DNA from: Oscillospiraceae bacterium
GTDB taxonomy: Bacteria > Bacillota > Clostridia > Oscillospirales > Oscillospiraceae
Length of the DNA: 11,379 nt
Assembly (NCBI GenBank): GCA_009776905.1
Contig: WRMX01000077.1
Coordinates: 2,512-13,890, forward strand
Direction of reading: 5' to 3'
Under the pieces are notes generated by a model. The model worked only from the letters and a program-made list of their open reading frames with translations. It searched no databases and was not told where the DNA came from. Made by a program: the position numbers and the translations under genes. This document shows positions 1 through 5,520 of the stretch, in pieces (within the stretch, counting starts at the first letter, position 1; every line of letters starts with the position of its first letter).

Positions 1-197
1 GGGATCACGCCATAATTGCCGATGAGTGGGAATGTTTGTATCACGATGTGTCCGTGATGCCGGGGGTCGGTCAATGTTTCCATATATCCTGTCATTCCGG
101 TTGAAAAAACGAGCTCACCGATGGCTTCGTTTTCAAAGCCAAACGGCTGCCCTTTGAATACAGTTCCGTTTTCGAGTATCAAGTACGCGTCTGCCAC
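1..197 (-). CDS. carA: Carbamoyl-phosphate synthase small subunit, N-terminal part (cut by window edge)
   Basis: CarA is the glutaminase subunit of carbamoyl-phosphate synthase. It hydrolyses glutamine and passes ammonia to CarB, which makes carbamoyl phosphate for pyrimidine and arginine synthesis in the cytoplasm. Only the first 65 codons plus two bases are here; the rest lies left of base 1. The translation begins VADAYLILENGTVFKG and contains GELVFSTGMTGYMETLTDP (about residues 27-45) and PLIGNYGV (about residues 57-64). These match the highly conserved CarA N-terminal domain pattern GE(I/V)VFxTxMTGYxExxTDP and PLxGNYG. The glutaminase domain with its Cys-His-Glu triad would be downstream, outside the window. 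The GTG start at 197-195 is chosen because AGGAGG lies 7 bases upstream and because CarA proteins begin this close to the LxLExGTxFxG motif. The gene points the same way as the CMD gene, 239 bases away, and away from the glycogen genes; no functional link is evident. Confidence 0.95.
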   Translation of the reverse strand, partial: MADAYLILENGTVFKGQPFGFENEAIGELVFSTGMTGYMETLTDPRHHGHIVIQTFPLIGNYGVI

Positions 198-204
198 AAT
201 GTCA

Positions 205-210
205 CCTCCT
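205..210 (-). promoter_or_regulatory. Shine-Dalgarno site of carA
   Basis: The minus strand reads AGGAGG here, a perfect anti-16S match, followed by TGACATT (7 bases) and GTG. It fixes the non-ATG start of carA at base 197. Confidence 0.85.
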
Positions 211-295
211 GTGTATGGGGGTAGCCTTTCAGAAGAGTTTACCACATTTGCAGCTCGCCGACAATACGTAAATGAAAAATTTATAATATGGCATT

Positions 296-318
296 GTAGG
301 GGCGATTACCAATCGCCC
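296..318 (+). repeat. REP-like palindrome, copy 1 (GTAG head, 8-bp arms)
   Basis: The sequence reads GTAG and then a perfect hairpin: GGGCGATT (300-307), loop ACC, AATCGCCC (311-318). A near-identical copy starts 70 bases downstream. A 5' GTAG followed by a short GC-rich palindrome is the layout described for REP elements mobilised by Y1 (REP-associated tyrosine) transposases. No transposase is in the window, so that family assignment is inference. The right half can also pair with 325-331 (CGCCCAT with ATGGGCG, 4-base loop). Confidence 0.75.
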
Positions 319-365
319 ATCCGTATGGGCGAGGCTTCCCTCGACCGCTTTCCGGTGCATTGCTC

Positions 366-389
366 GTAGGGGCGATTATCAATCGCCCC
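366..389 (+). repeat. REP-like palindrome, copy 2 (GTAG head, 9-bp arms)
   Basis: GTAG at 366-369 runs into a perfect hairpin: GGGGCGATT (369-377), loop ATC, AATCGCCCC (381-389). It differs from copy 1 only in one loop base and one extra arm pair. Flanking CGT (365-367) and ACG (391-393) could extend the stem past one mismatch. It lies 48 bases past the CMD gene stop and might protect or end that transcript, but there is no T-tract on either side. Confidence 0.75.
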
Positions 390-436
390 CACGTTCCAAT
401 CCTTAACCTATTGGCTGCGCTATGATTGCAGCCCCA

Positions 437-748
437 CTATGCGTTGTCGTATGCGTCGAGGACGGCCGGGAGGCACGCCGAGACGCCGTGGACTCCGTTC
501 GTCATCAGCGACACCAATACCGCGCCCAGCACTTCCGCGCGCGTGGCGCCGGCCTTCTTTGCCATGCCGGCATGAGCTGAAACCGCGCCGACTTCTCCGA
601 CGGTCGCCTTGATCGCCAGATAGATCAATTGGAACGTCTTGGCATCCAAGCCACCGTCCTTTTCGATCGTCCCTGCGAGGTTGAAAAACGCTTCGCTGAC
701 AGCCGGCGCCTCTTCCCTCAGCACTTCAATAAAATGTTTCTCTGCCAT
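437..748 (-). CDS. Carboxymuconolactone decarboxylase/AhpD-like small protein lacking the CxxC pair
   Basis: This 103-residue, all-helical-looking protein resembles the CMD/AhpD-like superfamily. The core is LDAKTFQLIYLAIKATVGEVGAVSAHAGMAKKAGAT followed by RAEVLGAVLV (about residues 34-79), matching the usual helix, active-site H, AxKAGAT(x)xE layout. Redox-active members carry CxxC seven and four residues before the conserved His. Here those positions are Glu52 and Ala55, with His59 kept, and the only cysteine is Cys92. Thiol peroxidase or disulfide chemistry of the AhpD kind is therefore unlikely, and its substrate is unknown. The ATG at 748-746 is preferred over the in-frame GTG at 757 because the GAGGAG site at 762-757 overlaps that GTG and sits 8 bases before the ATG. 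No signal peptide or membrane segment is seen. It is transcribed away from glgB, so a glycogen role is not implied. Confidence 0.8.
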   Translation of the reverse strand: MAEKHFIEVLREEAPAVSEAFFNLAGTIEKDGGLDAKTFQLIYLAIKATVGEVGAVSAHAGMAKKAGATRAEVLGAVLVSLMTNGVHGVSACLPAVLDAYDNA

Positions 749-756
749 TTTTATCA

Positions 757-762
757 CTCCTC
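757..762 (-). promoter_or_regulatory. Shine-Dalgarno site of the CMD-like gene
   Basis: The minus strand reads GAGGAG here, 8 bases before ATG 748-746. Its last G is the first base of the upstream in-frame GTG (757-755), which rules that GTG out as the start. Confidence 0.75.
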
Positions 763-872
763 ATATAAAATTCCGTTCGCAGGGCATTTCCAATGTCCCT
801 ATCCCCGCTCACAATATCTACGATATAAACCATATCACAAAAGCCTTGCCATTTCAACGAAAAATGTGAATT

Positions 873-900
873 TTGAAAATATATGAAAAATATGTGTAAT
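873..900 (+). promoter_or_regulatory. Candidate sigma-A promoter P1 for the glycogen operon
   Basis: TTGAAA (873-878, 5 of 6 consensus) is followed 16 bases later by TGTAAT (895-900, 5 of 6). Transcription would start near 907, giving a leader of roughly 208 bases before glgB. This is pattern matching only. Confidence 0.45.
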
Positions 901-904
901 AATG

Positions 905-933
905 CTGTTACTTTCTACATTACGGTGTATAAT
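905..933 (+). promoter_or_regulatory. Candidate sigma-A promoter P2 for the glycogen operon
   Basis: A perfect TATAAT (928-933) lies 17 bases after CTGTTA (905-910, 3 of 6 consensus). A start near 940 would give a leader of roughly 175 bases. The -10 is stronger than in P1 but the -35 is weak, so an activator may be needed if this promoter is used. Confidence 0.45.
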
Positions 934-1114
934 GTGCATATCAACAGGAATATAATCCTTTTCACACTTATGAAAATGGATATCGCCACTAGCTCTGCCG
1001 TGAAACGAATCAAACCGAAGCGCGCGGCGTCAAGGAGCTTGAGGTAGACCCCCCACGTTAGAAACGCAAGGATTCCGCCCTCCATATACGTTCAATACAA
1101 GGTCAGGTATATTT

Positions 1115-3133
1115 ATGTCAGTTAATCCAAACGCAGACAGCACCCCGCACGCCGACGTTCGCCAAAGCACCAACGAGCTCCCGCACGCCGACGTTCGCCA
1201 AAGCCCCGATGACCTCTCGCACGCCGACGTTCGCCAAAGCCCCGACGAGCTCCCAATCTATTTGTTCCATCAAGGCACAAACTACCACGCTTTCGAGCTG
1301 CTTGGCTGCCATCATAGCAAAACGGCAGGCAGCACGCTCTTCCGCACATGGGCGCCCGGAGCGAAATCGGTCAGCCTTGTCGGCGATTTCAACAATTGGG
1401 ACGAAAACTCAAACCCAATGCAAAAAACCTCGGATGGCGGGCTTTGGGAGATTGCCATAAGCAACACGGAGCAAGGCCAGCGGTATAAGTATGCCATTAA
1501 GACGCATGCCGGCAGAACGATATTGAAAGCGGACCCATATGCGTTCTATTCCGAGACGGAACAGAACACCGCTTCGATGATTTATGATCTGGATGGCTAT
1601 AAATGGGGAGACTCGGCATGGGTCAAGGCCATAAACGCTGCTTCCCCCTATGATAGTCCTATGAACATATATGAGGTTCATTTGGGCTCTTGGATGCGCG
1701 CCGAAGACGGTTCCGCTTTGTCATATATCGAGATGGCAGAACGCCTCATCCCGTATATTAAAGACATGAACTACACCCATATTGAGCTGATGCCCGTCAT
1801 GGAGCATCCGTTCGGCGGCTCATGGGGATACCAAATCTGCGGCTATTACGCACCGACATCGCGTTACGGAACGCCCCACGATTTCATGCGGTTCGTCGAC
1901 ATGTTCCATCAGGCGGGAATCGGCGTGTTGCTGGACTGGGTGCCCTCCCATTTCCCGAAGGACGGGCATGGGCTCATCGAATACGACGGTGGCTTTTTAT
2001 ATGAAGCGCACGGTTTCGACCGCATCGAACATCTCGAGTGGGGTACCCGCTGCTTCGATTACGGCCGCACGGAGGTCCAATCCTTCCTCATATCAAACGC
2101 GATCTACTGGTTTGAAAAATATCACGCCGACGGGCTGCGAGTCGACGCTGTCAGCTCCATGCTATACCTCGATTATGGCAGGGGTCCCGGCCAATGGACG
2201 CCGAATACCCATGGCGGCAACGAGAACCTGGATGCGATCGCATTCTTAAAAAAGCTCAACGCGGCTGTGTTTGAGCATTTCCCAAAAGCTATAATGATCG
2301 CGGAGGAATCGACGGCATGGCCGCTCGTGTCAAAACCCATCCATGACGGCGGGTTGGGATTCAACTTCAAATGGAACATGGGCTGGATGAACGACATGCT
2401 TGAATATGTCGGCTCGGACCCCATTTACAGGAAAGAAATCCACGAAAAGATCACATTCTCGTTTTTCTATGCGTTCAGCGAAAACTTCATCCTCCCCCTG
2501 TCGCACGACGAGGTCGTCCACGGCAAAAGGTCGCTTCTGAACAAGATGCCCGGTGAGTACGAGATGAAGTTCGCGGGGCTCAGAGTCTTTCTCAGCTACA
2601 TGATGACGCATCCCGGAAAAAAGCTCACATTTATGGGGGCGGAATTTGGCCAATTCCGCGAATGGGACACAGATTCCGGCCTCGATTGGCTGCTCCTGGA
2701 CTTTCCGATGCACAGCAACCTCAAAAGGTATGTTCGCGAGCTTGGAGGTTTCTACCTCGCGACGCCCGCGCTGTGGGAAATCGATTATTCGTGGGAGGGG
2801 TTCAAGTGGATTTGCGAAAGCGACCGCAACCTGAACATGATATCGTTTATCCGCACGGATAAAAAAGGGAACAATTTCATCGTGCTTATCAACTTTGCCC
2901 CGGTTACACGATATAATTACCATATTGGCGTTCCCGAGAGCGGCACTTATGTCGAGGTTTTCAATTCCGATCTCTCGGAATATGGCGGCTGGGGCAATAT
3001 TAATGTCGCGATAGAGACGATGGATATGCCTTTGCATGGTTTCGACCAAAGGGTCAGCCTGACTGCGCCGCCTCTTGCGATGGTGTGCATCAGGCACAAC
3101 GACAACGACAGGCACAACGACAACGACAAGTAG
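1115..3133 (+). CDS. glgB: 1,4-alpha-glucan (glycogen) branching enzyme with repeat-bearing N-terminal extension
   Basis: GlgB cuts alpha-1,4 glucan and rejoins the piece as an alpha-1,6 branch. The 672-residue protein has an N-terminal extension (1-46), a CBM48 sandwich (about 49-160, with RTWAPGAKSVSLVGDFNNW), a GH13 barrel (about 175-560) and a C-terminal beta domain. GH13 motifs are intact: DWVPSH (274-279), GLRVDAV with nucleophile Asp344, MIAEES with acid/base Glu397, and LSHDEVV with Asp465. Family members normally start just before the YLFHQGTNY-like segment, here at residue 49, so about 46 residues are extra; 36 of them are three 12-residue repeats. The protein also ends in a two-copy HNDND-rich tail. 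The ATG at 1115 is the only Met before residue 102, but its ribosome site is weak (AGG at 1105-1107), so a later GTG or TTG start cannot be fully excluded. It is the first gene of the rightward operon, 19 bases before glgC. Confidence 0.96.
   Translation: MSVNPNADSTPHADVRQSTNELPHADVRQSPDDLSHADVRQSPDELPIYLFHQGTNYHAFELLGCHHSKTAGSTLFRTWAPGAKSVSLVGDFNNWDENSNPMQKTSDGGLWEIAISNTEQGQRYKYAIKTHAGRTILKADPYAFYSETEQNTASMIYDLDGYKWGDSAWVKAINAASPYDSPMNIYEVHLGSWMRAEDGSALSYIEMAERLIPYIKDMNYTHIELMPVMEHPFGGSWGYQICGYYAPTSRYGTPHDFMRFVDMFHQAGIGVLLDWVPSHFPKDGHGLIEYDGGFLYEAHGFDRIEHLEWGTRCFDYGRTEVQSFLISNAIYWFEKYHADGLRVDAVSSMLYLDYGRGPGQWTPNTHGGNENLDAIAFLKKLNAAVFEHFPKAIMIAEESTAWPLVSKPIHDGGLGFNFKWNMGWMNDMLEYVGSDPIYRKEIHEKITFSFFYAFSENFILPLSHDEVVHGKRSLLNKMPGEYEMKFAGLRVFLSYMMTHPGKKLTFMGAEFGQFREWDTDSGLDWLLLDFPMHSNLKRYVRELGGFYLATPALWEIDYSWEGFKWICESDRNLNMISFIRTDKKGNNFIVLINFAPVTRYNYHIGVPESGTYVEVFNSDLSEYGGWGNINVAIETMDMPLHGFDQRVSLTAPPLAMVCIRHNDNDRHNDNDK
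1145..1252 (+). repeat. Three tandem 36-bp (12-residue) repeats in the glgB N-terminus
   Basis: Three in-frame units (1145-1180, 1181-1216, 1217-1252) encode PHADVRQSTNEL, PHADVRQSPDDL and SHADVRQSPDEL. The stretch CGCACGCCGACGTTCGCC is identical in all three; differences sit at the unit ends. The near identity at DNA level, including third codon positions, suggests recent amplification rather than old protein repeats. The peptide is hydrophilic and probably disordered. A near match to the unit core occurs in glgD at 4590-4622. Confidence 0.95.
3092..3127 (+). repeat. Two tandem 18-bp repeats at the glgB 3' end
   Basis: AGGCACAACGACAACGAC occurs twice in perfect tandem (3092-3109 and 3110-3127), encoding RHNDND twice, followed by Lys and the TAG stop. 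The tail lies just after the usual end of the GlgB C-terminal domain. Replication slippage is a simple origin. Confidence 0.95.
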
Positions 3134-3140
3134 TAATAAT

Positions 3141-3145
3141 GGAGG
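3141..3145 (+). promoter_or_regulatory. Shine-Dalgarno site of glgC
   Basis: GGAGG lies 7 bases before the ATG at 3153. It sets the glgC start there and rules out an in-frame extension of 26 codons back to 3075, which would only read the glgB tail repeat in another frame as a Thr-rich peptide. Confidence 0.85.
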
Positions 3146-3152
3146 TGCATAC

Positions 3153-4304
3153 ATGCCAACAGAACGAAAAGAATGCATCGCGATGCTGCTCGCCGGAGGG
3201 CGGGGCTCCCGGCTGAAATCGCTCACCGAGCAGATAGCAAAACCGGCAGTCACATTTGGAGGAAAATACAGGATCATCGACTTCCCGCTCACAAATTGCG
3301 TGCGCTCGGGCATAGACACGGTCGGCGTTATGACGCAATACCAGCCTCTGCTGCTGCATGATTACATCGGCAAAGGGCAGCATTGGGACCTCGACACGCT
3401 CAATGGCGGCGTTTCGATTCTGCCTCCGCATAGCAAGCCGGGCAGCACGGCCTGGTATAGCGGGACGGCCAACGCGGTTTATCAAAACCAGGATTTCATC
3501 ATGTCGTACGACCCTGAATATCTGCTTGTGCTCGCCGGCGACCATGTGTATAAGATGGATTATTCCGCAATGCTGGATTATCACAAGAGCGTCGGCGCGG
3601 ACTGCACGATTGCCGTGATCGAGGTGCCCTTGAAGGATGCCGGCAGGTTCGGCATTATGAACACGGATTCTGACGACAGAATTACAACTTTCGAGGAGAA
3701 ACCCGCCGAGCCAAAAGGAAATCTCGCGTCGATGGGCATATACATTTTCAATTGGAAAAGTTTGAGTGAATATCTATACGAAGATGAGAAAGACCCGGAA
3801 TCGTCGCACGATTTCGGCAAGGACATCATTCCAAGCATGCTGCGCGACGGAATGAGAATGTTCGCATACCGGTTTGACGGATATTGGAAGGATGTCGGGA
3901 CGGAGGAAAGTCTTTGGCTGGCAAATATGGACTTGCTCGACGACATGCACCTGGGGCTCGAAGGCTGGGGCATCCTTTCAAAAACCGCCGGCAGGCCGCC
4001 GCATTTTATCGCGCCCACGGGCAGGATTTCCAACACGTTGATCACCGAGGGATGCGAAATTTACGGGACTGTCCAAAACAGCATTTTGTCCGTCGATGTC
4101 ATCGTTGAAGAGGGCGCCATCGTCAAGGACAGCATCATAATGGAGAACACGCGAATATGCAAAGGCGCTGTCGTCAATTATACGATCCTCGATGAAAATT
4201 CCGTCGTGTGCGAGGGGTCTGTCGTCGGTTCGGAATATGGGAGCGGCGGCAAACTGTCCGTATATGCCAGAGGCAGCATCATCGGCAACGAACCCAATGA
4301 ATGA
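3153..4304 (+). CDS. glgC: Glucose-1-phosphate adenylyltransferase (ADP-glucose pyrophosphorylase), catalytic subunit
   Basis: GlgC makes ADP-glucose and pyrophosphate from glucose-1-phosphate and ATP, the committed step of glycogen synthesis. The 383-residue protein has the nucleotidyltransferase fold with LLAGGRGSRL (12-21), KPAVTFGGKYRIIDFPL (30-46), WYSGTANAV (101-109), LAGDHVYKMDY (127-137), the sugar-phosphate Lys in FEEKP (180-184), SMGIYIF (193-199), DFGKDIIP (220-227) and YWKDVGT (244-250). A left-handed beta-helix of hexapeptide repeats fills about 285-380. Length is usual for Firmicute GlgC, and all motifs needed for catalysis are present. The start rests on the GGAGG at 3141. It follows glgB by 19 bases and precedes glgD by 21, so translation within one transcript is expected. 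In relatives the enzyme works with GlgD as a hetero-oligomer; that pairing is inferred here from adjacency. Confidence 0.97.
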   Translation: MPTERKECIAMLLAGGRGSRLKSLTEQIAKPAVTFGGKYRIIDFPLTNCVRSGIDTVGVMTQYQPLLLHDYIGKGQHWDLDTLNGGVSILPPHSKPGSTAWYSGTANAVYQNQDFIMSYDPEYLLVLAGDHVYKMDYSAMLDYHKSVGADCTIAVIEVPLKDAGRFGIMNTDSDDRITTFEEKPAEPKGNLASMGIYIFNWKSLSEYLYEDEKDPESSHDFGKDIIPSMLRDGMRMFAYRFDGYWKDVGTEESLWLANMDLLDDMHLGLEGWGILSKTAGRPPHFIAPTGRISNTLITEGCEIYGTVQNSILSVDVIVEEGAIVKDSIIMENTRICKGAVVNYTILDENSVVCEGSVVGSEYGSGGKLSVYARGSIIGNEPNE

Positions 4305-4325
4305 TTAACAGGAGGTTCCACCACA

Positions 4326-5441
4326 ATGTATACAGGACTTTGTCTTTCCGACCCACACCCCGACCGGGCCGGCGACGGCAGCAAACTCCGAACCTTATCT
4401 GCCGCACGTTTCGCGGGAAGGTATCGCCTTGTTGACTTCATGCTTTCAAACATGGTAAATTCCAAAATTTTCACGATAGGCATGGTCCTCAACAGCCACT
4501 ACCAATCGTTGATAGGCCACATCGGCATGGGCAAAGAATGGGACCTCGCAAGAAAATCCGGCGGCGTCACGTTCTTCCCGCCATATCTCGCCGACGAACG
4601 CCAAAGCGTCAACAGCGAGCTCGACGGCCCCCTCCAACGGGCAGCCCAATTCATCATGGAGGCAAAAGACGAATACATCGTCCTCGCCGACAGCAGCGTT
4701 GTATATAATATGGACTACCGCACGGCCATCGAAGCCCATAGAAAGAACGAAGCGGACATCACGGCGATATATACAAAAAGAGCCATATCTCCCGGCGAGC
4801 GCGAGAACGCCGTCATTCTTGATATTGCCGATGACGGGCGCATATATGGCATCAACCGCGCTCCATACACCAATGAAAAGCTGAACGTTTCATTGGGCGC
4901 GTATGTCATGCGCAAAGGCTTTTTCATCCAGCTCACGGCCAATGAAAAAAACTGCGGCATGCTGAGGTTTTCGCGCATTCTCCTTGCTGATGCGCTCGAG
5001 AGAATGAATGTGATGGGATTTGAATTTTGCGGCTACACTGCGCACATCAGCTCTGTCGAGACTTTTTTCCAATATAATATGGAGATGCTCGACGCAGAAA
5101 AGCGCAACGCTTTATTTGATGTTGAAGGCAGGCACATTTTTACGAACCGCAGGGACACGCTGCCTACAAAGTACGGCAAGGATGCCGATATCCGAAACTC
5201 CATCATCGCCGACGGATGCCAAATCGACGGCACTGTCATCGACAGCATTATTTGCAGGAACGTCAGGATCAAGCCGGGCGCCATCGTGAAAAACTGCATT
5301 TTGCAGGACGATACGGTCGTCGAGCGTGGCGCGATGCTCGATTACATCATTGCCGACCGCAGCGTTTCCGTTTCCGAGCACCGCAGCATGATCGGCAGCA
5401 ACACATACCCGGTGTATATAGAGCGCGCAAGGGTTATATGA
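4326..5441 (+). CDS. glgD: GlgD, degenerate GlgC paralogue (regulatory subunit of ADP-glucose pyrophosphorylase)
   Basis: GlgD of Firmicutes is a GlgC-like subunit that is poorly active or inactive alone and modulates GlgC in a complex. This 371-residue copy keeps the scaffold: FAGRYRLVDFMLSNMVNS (29-46), HIGMGKEWDL (65-74), NMDY (128-131) and a C-terminal hexapeptide beta-helix (about 283-360). It lacks the GlgC active-site signatures. The N-terminal LAGGRGSRL is replaced by a stretch reading DPHPDRAGDGSKLRTLS (9-25), the GDHVYKMDY motif reads DSSVVYNMDY, and the EEKP Lys motif is absent before SLGAYVM (189-195). A supporting, non-catalytic role follows. The ATG is preceded by AGGAGG at 4310-4315, 10 bases away. 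The segment LADERQSVNSEL (88-99) is close in DNA and protein to the GlgB N-terminal repeat. A 79-base gap with no obvious terminator separates it from glgA. Confidence 0.95.
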   Translation: MYTGLCLSDPHPDRAGDGSKLRTLSAARFAGRYRLVDFMLSNMVNSKIFTIGMVLNSHYQSLIGHIGMGKEWDLARKSGGVTFFPPYLADERQSVNSELDGPLQRAAQFIMEAKDEYIVLADSSVVYNMDYRTAIEAHRKNEADITAIYTKRAISPGERENAVILDIADDGRIYGINRAPYTNEKLNVSLGAYVMRKGFFIQLTANEKNCGMLRFSRILLADALERMNVMGFEFCGYTAHISSVETFFQYNMEMLDAEKRNALFDVEGRHIFTNRRDTLPTKYGKDADIRNSIIADGCQIDGTVIDSIICRNVRIKPGAIVKNCILQDDTVVERGAMLDYIIADRSVSVSEHRSMIGSNTYPVYIERARVI

Positions 5442-5520
5442 TGCTTTTCGTCATTGGCGTTGGCACAGCAAGACATGATCGGTTATCAGCCTATTATCAT
5501 TTTAGGGAGGCGACTAAATA

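Larger units (their letters stand above)
198..436. other. Intergenic region between the CMD gene and carA
   Basis: This 239-base stretch separates two leftward genes and holds no convincing gene. It contains the carA ribosome site, two GTAG-headed palindromes (296-318 and 366-389) and an AT-rich patch at about 270-290. On the minus strand a weak promoter-like pair can be drawn, TTGGTA followed 18 bases later by TATTAT at about 289-284, but it overlaps the first palindrome and is not firm. I saw no T-tract terminator after the CMD gene; the second palindrome is the nearest hairpin to its stop. I did not recognise a PyrR-binding loop or other known pyrimidine attenuator. Confidence 0.6.
749..1114. 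other. Divergent intergenic region upstream of the glycogen genes
   Basis: About 366 bases separate the leftward CMD gene from rightward glgB. The part at 860-960 is AT-rich and holds two promoter-like pairs facing glgB plus a third perfect TATAAT at 951-956 that has no matching -35. The part at 1000-1080 is GC-rich and would be a leader of about 150-210 bases; no strong hairpin-plus-T-tract, T-box or known riboswitch was recognised. A 25-codon frame (970-1047, rich in Lys and Arg) exists but has no ribosome site. For the CMD gene, a weak minus-strand pair TTGTGA-18-TATTGT can be drawn within about 810-845. Confidence 0.6.

Noticed and set aside
121..369. 82-residue open frame on the + strand at the left edge
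   Set aside because: It overlaps carA on the opposite strand, whose translation matches the conserved CarA N-terminus with a perfect ribosome site; the rest runs through the palindromes and has no family resemblance.
386..395. CCCCCACGTT shared between the second palindrome flank and 1050-1059
   Set aside because: A 10-base match with no surrounding similarity and no palindrome at the second site; treated as chance.
755..757. GTG start for the CMD-like gene, giving 106 residues
   Set aside because: The ribosome site GAGGAG overlaps this GTG, while ATG 748-746 lies 8 bases from it.
970..1047. Possible 25-residue basic leader peptide upstream of glgB (begins MKMDIATSS)
   Set aside because: No Shine-Dalgarno sequence precedes it and nothing shows coding constraint; short frames of this size are expected by chance.
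3075..3152. 26-codon in-frame N-terminal extension of glgC, Thr-rich
   Set aside because: It overlaps the glgB end in another frame and would bypass the GGAGG site placed 7 bases before ATG 3153. GlgC proteins normally begin close to the LLAGGxGxRL motif.
2330..3319. 329-residue antisense open frame across the glgB/glgC junction
   Set aside because: It is opposite two well-supported genes, has no ribosome site noted, and its Val-rich runs are simply the glgB tail repeat read backwards.
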